A stretch of 64,000 nt of DNA from the NCBI RefSeq assembly GCF_014145675.1, contig NZ_JACGZW010000006.1, positions 248,001-312,000 on the forward strand, in the 5' to 3' direction. The notes under the pieces were generated by a model. It had not been told where the DNA came from, ran no database searches, and saw only the letters and a program-made list of their open reading frames with translations. Each line of letters begins with the position of its first letter. Within the stretch, counting starts at the first letter, position 1. A program made the translations under genes and the position numbers. The DNA is from Amycolatopsis dendrobii (lineage in GTDB: Bacteria > Actinomycetota > Actinomycetes > Mycobacteriales > Pseudonocardiaceae). Positions 23,379 to 32,833 of the stretch are shown piece after piece.

Positions 23379-26300
23379 TCAGCCGCCAAATTTCCGCAAC
23401 TCGACGTCAACGATAGCAAAGCCGGTCGAATTCCCGATGCCGACCGCGACGTTCCCGGACATGACCCAATTGTCGAACCGGTTCTGCGCAGTCGTCTTTC
23501 TCGCGTTTCCGCTCTTGATTTCCAGTCCGCGGTACCGGCCGTTCCCGAGATCGACCGCACCGTCGTAGACCCGGATTTGGTCGCCGTTCCCCTTGGTGTA
23601 AATCCGGCCGCGGACGACCTTGAACCCATCCGCCTCGAGCGCGTCCCATACCGCCTTCTCCGCGTCCGCCCCGACGTTCGTCCCGTCGGTCCCCGCGAAC
23701 TTGCCGTCCGACGTCCGGATCGAGCCGTCGTCATAGCGGAAGATTCCCGGCTCCACCTCTTCGATGCACTTGGCCCCGTTGTGCACCAGAATCGGCGTCT
23801 CGCCGGCCAGCACGTAGAACGTGTGCGTGGTGTTGATCGCCAGGTTGTACGTCCGGCTGTTCGCCGTGTACCGGCGGCTGTCGATCAGCCGCGCATGCCC
23901 GTTTCCGGGCGTGTCTAGCTGATCGCCAGGGCGCAAGTCGGCCGCAGCGGTCCACGCGTGGGCACCGGTGTTCCAGATCAGATGGTGCGCGGTCGACGTG
24001 ATCGTCCGCGGCCCGGCCGGGGTGTCGATGCGCAGGTCGACGAAATCGGTGTCCGTGTCGGTGACGCTGATGTGCGCCACCGTGTGCTGCTGCCGCGTCG
24101 CGTCGTCGGGGCGGGCGTTGGTGATCGCGTCCCCGACGCGGATGTCCTTGATCGGCTTCGCCGACCCGTCGGCCATCAAGACCCGCGTCTCGGGTGTGAA
24201 GCTGTTCAGCCCGCACAGCAACGGGTTTTCCGACAGTTCTTGCGCCACCCTGGCCATTTGCGCCGCTTCCGCGACCGCCTCGGCGGCGAGGTCGCCTGCC
24301 TCGCCGGCCGCGGCGATGGCCCGCGAGGTCACCGTGTCCAGCGCGCTGCCCATGGCCGCGTCGAGCAGGTCCCCGGCGAAGATCTCGCCGAGCCCGACCC
24401 CGTCGGCCAGGTCGGCGACCGCCCCGCCCAGGAGTTCGACCAGGTCGCACTCCGGGCAGGCCAGTGCGACCAAGCCCATCAGGACGAAACCGCCGTACTC
24501 GGAGAGTTCCTGGCCGGAACCGTCGAACGGCCGGGCCACGAAGTTGGAGCTCAGCAGGTTGTGCGGGTCGAGGCAGCGCGCGGTGTCTGCGCTGCCTGCC
24601 GGGTTCATGTTCCGGCAGACCTCTTGCAGGTGCGCGAGAATCCGCTCCTGGTCGGCCTTGCTGCCGGAGAACAGCAGGTTGCAGTCCTGGTTGTTCAGGT
24701 AGAGCAGCGAGTCGTGCGACCGGTACTGGTCTCGGCAGGACGCTTGCCGGTCCTGGATCGCTTGCTGTTTCTCCGCCTTCGCCTTGGTGGCGACGGCCTC
24801 CCAGGCCTGCTGCGCGGCGACCGCGGCATCGTGGGCGTCCTTGCCCGCGTCGACCGCCATCCGATGCGCGGTCGCGGCTGAATCCGCTGCCTCGCGGGCA
24901 TAGTTCGCGGCTACCTGCGCGGAATGCTGCGCCCAGGCCGCCGAACGGCCGGCCGCGTCCGCGGAAGCGACCGCGGAGGCCGCTGCCCGAGCGGCGGCGT
25001 TCGCGGAATCCTGCGCCTGCTTAGCGGACGCGGCTGCGCGGTCGGCGGCCGTCTGCGCGGTCTTCGCGTAGTCCGCGGCTTGAGCGGCGGCCGCGTTGGC
25101 CTCTTGTGCGTACCGGTTCGCGTCATCCGCCGCGTTGCGGGCGCGGGCGGCCGCAGCCTGCGCTTCATTGGCGTCGTGAGTCGCGTTCGCGGCCGCGCGG
25201 GACGCTTGGGCCAGCAAGGAATCGATCGCAGCGTTGTGCGCGGCAGTGTTCTGGTCCCGCCGCGCCGCACTGTACTGCCCGACGACCAAGAACTCGTGGG
25301 CCAGCGTCGGCGGTCCGTCCAGCGCGGCCTGCGCTCCGGCGGCCACCTCGCGCTGCCCGGCGTTACGGGCGCCGGACAGCACCTGGTTGACCTTGACCTG
25401 GTCGTCGATTCCGAGCGCGGTGTACTGGCCGGCATCGAGGAAGTCGCGCAGAGCCTGATCGGTGTTGGCGTCCAGCGCCTTCTGCGCGTACTGGACGACG
25501 ATCGTGCGCCCGGCCGTGCGAGCGCCCGACATGATCTGGTTGACCTGCAGCGCGTCGTCCTGCTCCCGGCCCGGGTAATCCCGGCTGCGCAAAAAGTCGC
25601 GCACCTGAGCGTCGCTGCCGGCGAGCGCGGTGTTCGCCGCGGTCTGGAAACCGGTCGTCGCGGTTTCGCACAGCTGCCGGAGGATCGACCGGTCGTCCTG
25701 CCCCGCGGCGGCTTGCACGCCGGTGGTGACGAAGTCGATCGCCTCGTCGTCGGTCGCTGCGAGCGCTGCCTGCGCGGCCGCCTTCGTCCACTGTCCTCCG
25801 GTGTCGGCCAGCGTCAGCGCGACCTTGCGCGCGTCGGCGAGCACTGTGGCCCGCGGAGCGCCTGCCGCCGTCGCTTCGGCGATCAACCGGGTGGTTTCCG
25901 CGTCCCAGGTACTGACTTGGTCGACGTCCCACCGCTTCGGCTTCGGCTGTGCGGCGTAAGCGGCCAACGCGGATTTGGCGGCATCGTCCGCTGTTTGGCT
26001 GGCCTGTGCGATCCGGTCGTCGTCCGCCTTGCGCGCGGCTTGCGCGATCTGGATGGCCTGATTGGCGGCAGTGACCGCGGCGTTCGCGGCGGCTGTCGCG
26101 GCGTTCGCGTGCTCGGTGGCTTTCTTCGCCGCGTCCGCTGCCTCGCCGGCATGTGCTGCCGCGTCGTCGGCCGCTTGCGCAGCGGCGTTCGCATCGAGGG
26201 CAGCCGCGTGCGCTGCGTTCGCAGACTGATCAGCGGCATCGCTCGCCTGGTGTGCCCACGACTGGCTCGCGTTCGCCGCCGAGACGGCGCGAGCCGCCTG

Positions 26301-27647
26301 CGCGCGAGCCGTCGCGGCCGCGGCTTGCGCCTGACGTGCGTCCGCGCCTGCGGCAGCAGCGTTGTTAGCGGCATCCGTAGCGGCAGCGGCAGCGTTGCTT
26401 GACTGCAGTGCAGCATCGTGTGCGGCGGCACCCGCGTTCTCCGCCTGCTGCGACGCCGTCCGCGCCGCGCGGGCAGCACCAGCTGCTTTCTCCGCACCTA
26501 CTGCGGCATCGCGCGCGGTCTGCGCGGCATTCCGCGCGACGTCCGCGTGCTCCTTATCGAGCGATGCCTGCGCAGCCGCGTCGTACGCGTTCGACGCAGC
26601 CTGTCCCGCACGGGAAGCCGCCGCAGCAGCACGAGACGCCGCAGCGGCCGCGGTGTGTGCGGCGCGCGAAGCAGCGTTCGCGGCCCCGATCGCCTCTCGA
26701 GCGGTGATCGCGGCCTGGTTCGCGGCGTACGCAGCCTGCGAAGCAGCTTCGGTCGCCTGACCGGCATGTCCCTGCGCGGCCGCAGCAGCGTCCTTGGCGG
26801 CTTGCGCGGCCTTCGCCGCTGCAGCAGCTTCGGCGACTGCGCGGTCGGATTCCTGTTTTGCCAGCTCAGTTTGGGTCGCTGCCTGCGCCGAAGCCGAGTT
26901 GGCGGTGGCGACGAGGTCGGCGATGGTCGCTGTTTCAGCGTCGCGAGCTTGCGCGACCGGAAGATCGATGGCCAGGAACTGGGTGAGGGCGTCGTCTGTG
27001 TTGGCGTCCAGCGCCTGCTGCGCGGCCTTCTTCACCTCCGGTCCGCCTGCGGCCATTTCCTGGTTGACCTTGACCGCCTGGTCGGTCCCGAACGGAACCT
27101 TCCAGCCGGTGGCGAGGAAGGTCCGCAACGCTTCTTCGGTGTTGGCGTCCAAGGCTTTCTGAGCGGCCTGCTTCAGCTGCGGCCCGCCCGCGGCCATCAT
27201 CTGGTTGACGCGCAGCGCGAGGTCGTTCTCGTGCGCGCCTTCCCAGCCGGTGTCGAGGAAGGCTTCGAGTGCGTCGTCGCTGTTGGCGTCCAGCGCCTTC
27301 TGCGCGGCCGTCCGGGTCGCGACACCGCCGGAGGACATCAGCTGGTTGACGTGGATGCTCCGGTCGATGGACGCGTCGACGTCTTTCTGCGAGGTGAGGA
27401 ATCGCGTGACATCCGCGTCGGAACCGACCAGCGCGACCGCGGCGTCCCGTTTGGTCGCCGGGCCGCCGAACTGCCACAACCGCCAGGTCTTGGCCCGATC
27501 GGTATCCGTGCTGCCCGCCGGCGCGGCGGAAGCCGCTGCTCGCGGCGCCTCGGCCGCGACGGCCGGGGCCTGCACCGTTCCGGCGGCCAAGGAGGCGGTC
27601 AAGAACGTCATCAGAGCAGCACGAAAGCGGGCTTTCGCCGTACGCAT
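23379..27647 (-). CDS. Secreted polymorphic toxin: ALF repeats, Ala-rich coiled coils, Hint domain, nuclease-like C-terminus
   Basis: A 1422-residue exported protein. Signal peptide at residues 1-32; first ALF-repeat block about 50-235 (recurring ALDANTDDAL..FL units); a very Ala-rich coiled coil about 240-570; a second ALF block about 572-806; a second Ala-rich coiled coil to about 1000. A Cys-containing region follows, then a Hint autoprotease from about 1144 (CGLNSFTPETRV) through TSTAHHLIW to ILVHNG near 1287. The last ~135 residues are the toxin: VYDGAVDLGN..GLEIKSG (near 1375) fits a PD-(D/E)xK nuclease core. Hint self-cleavage would release the tip. Start ATG follows AGGGGG. The downstream gene is the likely immunity protein. 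Confidence 0.88.
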   Translation of the reverse strand: MRTAKARFRAALMTFLTASLAAGTVQAPAVAAEAPRAAASAAPAGSTDTDRAKTWRLWQFGGPATKRDAAVALVGSDADVTRFLTSQKDVDASIDRSIHVNQLMSSGGVATRTAAQKALDANSDDALEAFLDTGWEGAHENDLALRVNQMMAAGGPQLKQAAQKALDANTEEALRTFLATGWKVPFGTDQAVKVNQEMAAGGPEVKKAAQQALDANTDDALTQFLAIDLPVAQARDAETATIADLVATANSASAQAATQTELAKQESDRAVAEAAAAAKAAQAAKDAAAAAQGHAGQATEAASQAAYAANQAAITAREAIGAANAASRAAHTAAAAASRAAAAASRAGQAASNAYDAAAQASLDKEHADVARNAAQTARDAAVGAEKAAGAARAARTASQQAENAGAAAHDAALQSSNAAAAATDAANNAAAAGADARQAQAAAATARAQAARAVSAANASQSWAHQASDAADQSANAAHAAALDANAAAQAADDAAAHAGEAADAAKKATEHANAATAAANAAVTAANQAIQIAQAARKADDDRIAQASQTADDAAKSALAAYAAQPKPKRWDVDQVSTWDAETTRLIAEATAAGAPRATVLADARKVALTLADTGGQWTKAAAQAALAATDDEAIDFVTTGVQAAAGQDDRSILRQLCETATTGFQTAANTALAGSDAQVRDFLRSRDYPGREQDDALQVNQIMSGARTAGRTIVVQYAQKALDANTDQALRDFLDAGQYTALGIDDQVKVNQVLSGARNAGQREVAAGAQAALDGPPTLAHEFLVVGQYSAARRDQNTAAHNAAIDSLLAQASRAAANATHDANEAQAAAARARNAADDANRYAQEANAAAAQAADYAKTAQTAADRAAASAKQAQDSANAAARAAASAVASADAAGRSAAWAQHSAQVAANYAREAADSAATAHRMAVDAGKDAHDAAVAAQQAWEAVATKAKAEKQQAIQDRQASCRDQYRSHDSLLYLNNQDCNLLFSGSKADQERILAHLQEVCRNMNPAGSADTARCLDPHNLLSSNFVARPFDGSGQELSEYGGFVLMGLVALACPECDLVELLGGAVADLADGVGLGEIFAGDLLDAAMGSALDTVTSRAIAAAGEAGDLAAEAVAEAAQMARVAQELSENPLLCGLNSFTPETRVLMADGSAKPIKDIRVGDAITNARPDDATRQQHTVAHISVTDTDTDFVDLRIDTPAGPRTITSTAHHLIWNTGAHAWTAAADLRPGDQLDTPGNGHARLIDSRRYTANSRTYNLAINTTHTFYVLAGETPILVHNGAKCIEEVEPGIFRYDDGSIRTSDGKFAGTDGTNVGADAEKAVWDALEADGFKVVRGRIYTKGNGDQIRVYDGAVDLGNGRYRGLEIKSGNARKTTAQNRFDNWVMSGNVAVGIGNSTGFAIVDVELRKFGG

Positions 27648-27752
27648 CGATTCCCCCTGTGAAATGCCACGCGATCCCCGGTGACCGTCCGATCACCACG
27701 CGTCTCCGGTCGAGACTAGCCAGTCGCCGCCACCCGGAAGCGATTTCGAATT

Positions 27753-27781
27753 CATAAAGTTACCAAGGGAAACCGAGTCAA
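27753..27781 (-). promoter_or_regulatory. Candidate sigma-70-type promoter of the toxin gene
   Basis: On the minus strand TTGACT (27776-27781) and TTTATG (27753-27758) are separated by 17 bases. Transcription would begin near 27746, leaving a leader of about 100 bases. The -35 is a good match; the -10 is moderate. Confidence 0.45.
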
Positions 27782-27910
27782 GAACTGTTTACTTTTTCTT
27801 TTATTGAAGAATAGAAAGTGAACCGCGTCACATTAGTGCTAACACTCGCACTGGGTTCAGCGAAAAACGCCCGCCAGGATCGTCCGCGCACGCAGGCCGA
27901 GCCGGGTTCA

Positions 27911-27939
27911 TTGCTCGCTTTGCCATGATTCGCTAGTCC
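27911..27939 (+). promoter_or_regulatory. Candidate promoter of the secreted-protein gene
   Basis: TTGCTC (27911-27916) and TAGTCC (27934-27939) are 17 bases apart, 14 bases upstream of the TTG start. Moderate match only. Confidence 0.3.
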
Positions 27940-27952
27940 GCAAGGGGGAATT

Positions 27953-28489
27953 TTGAGCTTGTCGACCCGAACGAAATCCGCCGCCGCGGCCGCGGCCGCG
28001 GCCTGCACCGCGGCAGCGGCGGCGCTGACACTGAGCACCGGAGCCGCCGCCACCGCGGAGGACCAGCAGCCCTCCGTCGTCGAGGACTACCACTACCCCG
28101 GCGCGGCGCAGATTCTCGCCGACTATCACGTCGAACTGCTCTCCGGCGACGGGCACATCCTGTTCGCCGCCTGCCCGTCCGGCCCGGACACCGTCGGCCT
28201 GATCCAGGTCCGGACCAGCGAACCGGTCGGGCAGGGCAGCGACGGCCGCGTGTGCTTCCACGTCATCGCGCCGACCGGTCATCTCACGATGAAAATCCCG
28301 GCCGTCTATTCCATCCGGGGCGACGGGATCAATTCCGGGACAGGGCACAAGGTGCGGGCGGAACTGACCACCGACAGCGGGCAGCACAGCACCGTCGACG
28401 TGAATCCGAGCGGAACGACTCAGGTCGGAGTCGGGACCAACCCGCCCGGCGCGCCGACCACCCTGCTCCAATTGGACGCATCCTCGTGA
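27953..28489 (+). CDS. Small secreted protein of unknown function
   Basis: 178 residues. The N-terminus is a signal peptide with a basic start and a long Ala-rich core (residues 1-35), followed by an acidic, beta-rich mature domain with two cysteines (FAACPSG and RVCFHV) that could form a disulphide. No family recognised. The TTG start is supported by AAGGGGG five bases upstream. It is divergent from the polymorphic toxin and followed by the protease-like lectin gene (127-bp gap), so all three are exported. Confidence 0.7.
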   Translation: MSLSTRTKSAAAAAAAACTAAAAALTLSTGAAATAEDQQPSVVEDYHYPGAAQILADYHVELLSGDGHILFAACPSGPDTVGLIQVRTSEPVGQGSDGRVCFHVIAPTGHLTMKIPAVYSIRGDGINSGTGHKVRAELTTDSGQHSTVDVNPSGTTQVGVGTNPPGAPTTLLQLDASS

Positions 28490-28616
28490 TTTCGGAGCGG
28501 CTGGCGGAAACTGTTTCGCCGGCCGTTTCCGCGCGTCTGTACCGACGGCCGGGAATACCGCTCCCGCTCACCGGCACTCGCGGTAATACCGCGCCCGCAC
28601 CCCCGATAACGTTGCC

Positions 28617-30071
28617 GTGACTACTCCCCCACGCCTGAGGCTGGCCGTCGCTGTCTCGGCCGCCCTCGCGGCAGGCCTGCTGATCGTTCCGGCCGCGGAC
28701 GCCATCAGCGGCGGAACCCCCGTCCCCGACAAGGCATTCGACTTCGTCGTTCGCGTCGCCGCCGACGGGCACGGCTGCAGCGGCGTTCTTCTCGGACCGC
28801 AGTGGATCGTCACCGCCAGCGGGTGCGTTCCGGCTGGCTCCGGAGCGCCGAGCAGTCCGGTCACCGTCACCGCGGGCGGAACCACCGCGAAGGTCGCCAC
28901 GCTGGTCCCGCGGCCGGACCGGGATCTGGTGCTGGCCAAGCTCGCCACTCCGATCGTCAACGTCACCCCGATCGCTCTAGGACGGACCGCGCCGGCGGTG
29001 GGCGAAGCGCTTACCGTCGCCGGATTTGGCCGCACCTCCGACACTTGGGTTCCGGACAAGGCCACGACCTCGCCCTTCATCACCGCGTCGGTCGCGGCCA
29101 CCACCTTCAGCCTTGCCAACGCCAACGGGCACGACACCTGCCTCGGCGACGCGGGCGGCCCCGCGATCCGCACCGCGGCGAACAACACTCCCGAACTCGT
29201 CGGGATCAACTCGCGGTCGTGGCAGCACGGCTGCCTCGCCGTCGCCGAAACTCGCCAGGGCAGCGTCGAAACCCGCACCGACGACCTCGTCGACTGGATC
29301 CGCGCGCAGGCGCCCGAGTTGACAATCCAGTGCCAGGCAACGGTTCCGCTCTTCGCTGTCACCAGCGACCTGCAGCTCTACCAGCACCCGAATCCGGCTG
29401 ACGGCGGGCCGATGGCGCCCCAGCAGTCCACGATCGGCACCGGCGGCTGGAACGGCTACGTCCGCCTCCTCGCCGGACCGGACGGGCTGGTCTACGGCAT
29501 CCGCGCGAACGGCGACGTCTACCGCTACCAATGGAACGGCACCGATTGGACGGCCGACTCGCGCACCGTCGTCGCCACCGGCTGGACCGGGTTCGACGAC
29601 GCGGCCAACCACAACCGCATCACCATCGACAGCCGCGGCGACATCTACGTCGTCAACGCGGACGGCTCGCTCTCCCGCCGCCGCTACGACAACGCCGCCA
29701 AGACCTGGTCGGCCGAAACCCTCGGCACCGGCTGGAATTCCTACGACCTCATCACCGGCGGCGGCGACGGCGTGCTCTACGCCCGCAGCACCGGCGGCTT
29801 CCTGTACCGCTACGTCTGGGACGAGGCCGGACACAAGTGGGCGCAGGAAAAGAAGCTAGTCGGCAACGGCGGCTGGAACGCGTTCACCCGCATCACCTCC
29901 GCGGGCGCGGACGTCCTCTACACCGTCACCGGCAAGGGCGAACTGCGCTGGTACCGCTACCTGCCCTACAGCGACACCTGGTCCCCCGGCCCGACCGTGA
30001 TCGGCGACGGCGGGTGGCAGCAGTTCTCCGACGTGGAGGCGCAGCGCAACTCCTGCACCTTGGTTCGCTAG
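28617..30071 (+). CDS. Secreted trypsin-fold pseudo-protease fused to a tachylectin-like propeller
   Basis: A 484-residue exported protein: signal peptide 1-29, a chymotrypsin-fold domain (about 30-235), then about five ~46-residue repeats each with GGW/GW plus a YRY-type strand (240-484), as in tachylectin-2 five-bladed lectins. The fold motifs are recognisable, but the catalytic His box TAAHC reads TASGC (Gly69) and the Ser box GDSGGP reads GDAGGP (Ala179). Asp103 is kept. Two of three triad residues are therefore missing and peptidase activity is unlikely. A binding or decoy role is inferred. GTG start. Confidence 0.85.
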   Translation: MTTPPRLRLAVAVSAALAAGLLIVPAADAISGGTPVPDKAFDFVVRVAADGHGCSGVLLGPQWIVTASGCVPAGSGAPSSPVTVTAGGTTAKVATLVPRPDRDLVLAKLATPIVNVTPIALGRTAPAVGEALTVAGFGRTSDTWVPDKATTSPFITASVAATTFSLANANGHDTCLGDAGGPAIRTAANNTPELVGINSRSWQHGCLAVAETRQGSVETRTDDLVDWIRAQAPELTIQCQATVPLFAVTSDLQLYQHPNPADGGPMAPQQSTIGTGGWNGYVRLLAGPDGLVYGIRANGDVYRYQWNGTDWTADSRTVVATGWTGFDDAANHNRITIDSRGDIYVVNADGSLSRRRYDNAAKTWSAETLGTGWNSYDLITGGGDGVLYARSTGGFLYRYVWDEAGHKWAQEKKLVGNGGWNAFTRITSAGADVLYTVTGKGELRWYRYLPYSDTWSPGPTVIGDGGWQQFSDVEAQRNSCTLVR

Positions 30072-30074
30072 AAA

Positions 30075-30118
30075 CCGGATCGCCGTGCCGCGTTCCGGAG
30101 TGCGGCACGGCGATCCGG
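30075..30118. terminator. Bidirectional hairpin terminator between convergent genes
   Basis: A perfect 17-bp inverted repeat (30075-30091 with 30102-30118) and a 10-base loop, filling the gap between the protease-like lectin gene and the convergent DUF218 gene. Confidence 0.75.
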
Positions 30119-30123
30119 CCCGA

Positions 30124-31113
30124 TCAGCTGATCAGGAACAGCAAAAACGGCCCCACGCCCAAAACCAGCAACGCGGCCGCGTTCGTCTTCCGGTACTCCA
30201 GCAGCAACGCCACGAACTCCCGCAAGAACGCGCTCGGCACGAAGTACGACGCCGTCCTCGCCCCGATCACGTTGAGCCGCAACCCCAACTGCCGAGCCAG
30301 CACCGCGGTCCGGAACACGTGGTAGTTGTTCGTCACCGCCAGAATCGGCCCGGAAAACCCCCGCTGCGCAAGCAAAGCGACGCTGAACCGCAGGTTCTCG
30401 CTCGTGGTCGTCGCCCGGTCTTCCAGCACGATCTGCTCCGCCGGAACCCCAGCGTCCATGAGGTACCGCGCCATCGCGTCCGCTTCCGACGTCAGTTCGT
30501 CCGCGCCCTGCCCGCCGGACACCACCAGCAACGCCCCCGGCGACCGCTGCTGCACCTGCACCGCGCGGTCGAGCCTGCTCGCCAGCAGCGGCGGCACCCG
30601 GTCGCCCTGCAGGCCGGAGCCGAGGACGACCACCGCTCCGGCACGAGCGCGGCGGGTGACCCGGCTGTAGAGGATCGAGTACAGCAACAGCGCCGTGAAC
30701 AGGAACGCCAGGTACCCGGTCACGAACAGCACCGCCATCGCGGCCACGCGCAGCACCGGCTGATCGTCGAAGACCAGCGAGCTGACCGCGAGAGCGAACA
30801 CCGCGAGCAGACCGAGCCCGGCCAGCAATGACAGCAGGTTCGCGAGCCGCCGTCCTTCGCGGCGCAGCATCACAACGCCGTTCGCGATCAGTGCCCACGG
30901 CAACGCCAACGCGCCGAGCCCGCCGACGAGCGCCACCAGCGCGATGATCGCGATCTGGGCCCATTCGACGTGGTTGAAGAACGACAGCAGCCACAACCCG
31001 GTGAACCCGAGCGCGACCAGGAACCACACCGCGTTGCCGACCCGCCGCGGCTCGCGCGCGAACCGTACGGCGAATACGAGCGCGGAAGCCAGCGCGAACA
31101 GCCCGGAAGTCAT
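30124..31113 (-). CDS. DUF218/YdcF-family membrane protein
   Basis: A 329-residue protein with about five N-terminal TM helices, then a cytosolic or surface DUF218 domain (VVVLGSGLQGDRVPPLLASRL, VVSGGQGADELTSEADAMARYL, LEDRATTTSENLRFS, TNNYHVFRTAVLAR), and a C-terminal TM pair. DUF218 proteins such as SanA, YdcF and ElyC act in envelope integrity; their chemistry is poorly defined. The start at 31113 is where the hydrophobic helix begins; the frame is open further upstream only as a shadow of the permease. Confidence 0.82.
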   Translation of the reverse strand: MTSGLFALASALVFAVRFAREPRRVGNAVWFLVALGFTGLWLLSFFNHVEWAQIAIIALVALVGGLGALALPWALIANGVVMLRREGRRLANLLSLLAGLGLLAVFALAVSSLVFDDQPVLRVAAMAVLFVTGYLAFLFTALLLYSILYSRVTRRARAGAVVVLGSGLQGDRVPPLLASRLDRAVQVQQRSPGALLVVSGGQGADELTSEADAMARYLMDAGVPAEQIVLEDRATTTSENLRFSVALLAQRGFSGPILAVTNNYHVFRTAVLARQLGLRLNVIGARTASYFVPSAFLREFVALLLEYRKTNAAALLVLGVGPFLLFLIS

Positions 31114-31160
31114 GGTCCAGCATTCTGTCTGGCACCCGTGAGCGGCGCTCGGGCAGGTAC

Positions 31161-32045
31161 TCAGAGTGACGTCGTCAAGCCCCGCGCGCGCAGCACCGAC
31201 CGCTCCAGCGGACGGAACACGATCAGCTCGATCGCCACCCCGACGAACAGAATCAGGAAAATCGCCGCGATCACCATGGGCATCGAGTTGTACGACGACC
31301 CGTCGTTCAAATACGTCCCCAGCCCGACGCCGAGGCTCGGCGAACGCGCGATCAGTTCCGCGGCCATCAGCGAGCGCCACGAGAACGCCCAGCCCTGTTT
31401 GAGCCCGGCCAGGAACCCGGGCAGCGCGGCGGGCAGCAGGATGTGGCGAGCCGCGGCGAACCGGCCTGCCCCCATCACCTTGCCGACGCGCGGCAGGATC
31501 GGCGGGATCTGGTCGATGCCCGCCACGAGGCCGTTCGCGATCGACGGGACCGAACCGAGCAGCACGACGAAGTAGATCGCCGCGTCGTTGATGCCGAACC
31601 AGATCACCGCGGCGGGCACCCAGGCCACCGACGGCAGGCTCTGCAATCCGCTCAGCAGCGGGCCGATCGCCGCGCGCACTATGCGGACCTTCGCCACCAG
31701 GATGCCCAGCGGCGTACCGATGATCACCCCGGCGGCGAAACCCAAAGCGGCACGGTGCACCGAGGTCCAGATGAAACCGAACACCGAACCGTCGGTGACG
31801 GTGTGCCAGAACTCGGCCCAGACGTCCAGCGGCGCGGGCAGCGTCGTTTCCGGCCAGAACGCGGCGGCCCACAGGACCTGCCAGATGGCGATCAGCAGCA
31901 CGAGCGCGCCGACCGGCGGCAGGAAACCGCGCACGAACCGGCGGCGCAGCGAAGCCGGCCGCGCGCCGGTGGGGGTGTCGAGCCGGTCCAGTCCGGCGCC
32001 GACGGCTTCGTCCAGCTCCGGGGCCGCCTGGTCAGGCTGCGGCAT
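31161..32045 (-). CDS. ABC transporter permease, sulfonate/taurine type (SsuC/TauC-like)
   Basis: A 294-residue inner-membrane permease with six TM helices. It has the BPD_transp_1 EAA-type loop GAGRFAAARHILLPAALPGFLAGLKQ and the family-typical SVAWVPAAVIWFGI. It overlaps the ATPase gene by 14 bp and follows the binding-protein gene, forming a complete importer. The substrate could be alkanesulfonates, taurine, nitrate-like ions or another small anion; the sequence alone does not decide. Confidence 0.85.
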   Translation of the reverse strand: MPQPDQAAPELDEAVGAGLDRLDTPTGARPASLRRRFVRGFLPPVGALVLLIAIWQVLWAAAFWPETTLPAPLDVWAEFWHTVTDGSVFGFIWTSVHRAALGFAAGVIIGTPLGILVAKVRIVRAAIGPLLSGLQSLPSVAWVPAAVIWFGINDAAIYFVVLLGSVPSIANGLVAGIDQIPPILPRVGKVMGAGRFAAARHILLPAALPGFLAGLKQGWAFSWRSLMAAELIARSPSLGVGLGTYLNDGSSYNSMPMVIAAIFLILFVGVAIELIVFRPLERSVLRARGLTTSL

Positions 32046-32808
32046 GGGTGCTGATCACCTTTCGCAGATCGGCCGTGATCTCCTCGGCCAGCAGTTCAGC
32101 ATCGGCGGACGGCACGTCGTGCCATTCGCGGACCACTCGGCCCGGACGCGACGACAGCAGCACCACGCGCTGTCCGAGCCGGACGGCCTCGCGCACGTCG
32201 TGGGTCACGAACAGCACCGACGTACCGGTGCTGCGCCACACCCGCAGCAGTTCGCTCTGCAGCACGTCGCGGGTGATCGCGTCGAGCGCCGCGAACGGTT
32301 CGTCCATGAGCAGCAACGCGTTGCCGTCGTCGCCGCCGACGCGGTGGGTCGCGGCCAGCGCGCGGGCCAGCGCGACCCGCTGCCGCATCCCGCCGGACAG
32401 CTCGTGCGGACGCTTGCGTGCCGCGTCGCTCAGCCGCACCAGATCCAGCAGCTCAGCGGCCTTCTCGCGACGCTCGGAGCGGCCGAAACCGGCGAGCCGC
32501 AGCGGCAGTTCCACGTTCCGGGACGCGGTCAGCCACGGCATCAGCGCGGCCTCCTGGAACATCACCGCGGGCCGCGAGGTGGTGAGAGTGATCTCACCGG
32601 CCGACGGCTGGTCGAGACCGGCGACGAGGTTCAGCAGCGTGCTCTTGCCGCAGCCGGACGCGCCGAGCAGGCAGACGAACTCGCCCGGTTCGACGGTGAG
32701 GTCGACCCCGTCGAGCGCGGTCACGGCGCTGCCCGCGGAGCCGAACACCTTGCCGACGCGGTCGAGGTGGACGGCGGCGGTCACGGGCCGGGCCAGGGTG
32801 GTGGTCAT
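32032..32808 (-). CDS. ABC transporter ATPase, sulfonate/taurine type (SsuB/TauB-like)
   Basis: A 258-residue nucleotide-binding subunit. Walker A GASGCGKST, the Q-loop MFQEAALMPW, signature LSGGMRQRVALARA, Walker B LLMDEPFAALD and H-loop VTHDVREAV are all intact. The MPW after the Q-loop is characteristic of the nitrate/sulfonate/taurine group. It lies between the binding protein (25-bp gap) and the permease (overlap). Confidence 0.88.
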   Translation of the reverse strand: MTTTLARPVTAAVHLDRVGKVFGSAGSAVTALDGVDLTVEPGEFVCLLGASGCGKSTLLNLVAGLDQPSAGEITLTTSRPAVMFQEAALMPWLTASRNVELPLRLAGFGRSERREKAAELLDLVRLSDAARKRPHELSGGMRQRVALARALAATHRVGGDDGNALLLMDEPFAALDAITRDVLQSELLRVWRSTGTSVLFVTHDVREAVRLGQRVVLLSSRPGRVVREWHDVPSADAELLAEEITADLRKVISTHAAA

Positions 32809-32833
32809 CGCGGATCGCCTTCCGGTCGGGACG

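Larger units (their letters stand above)
27648..27952. other. Divergent promoter region, unusually AT-rich
   Basis: 305 bases between the toxin and a small secreted-protein gene. It contains the most AT-rich run of the window (about 27780-27830, with T-rich tracts), and candidate promoters on both strands listed separately. No ORF was supported. Confidence 0.6.

Noticed and set aside
23770..24165. Hint domain read as a splicing intein interrupting a host gene
   Set aside because: No host protein resumes after it; the downstream part is a toxin-like tip, as in polymorphic toxins.
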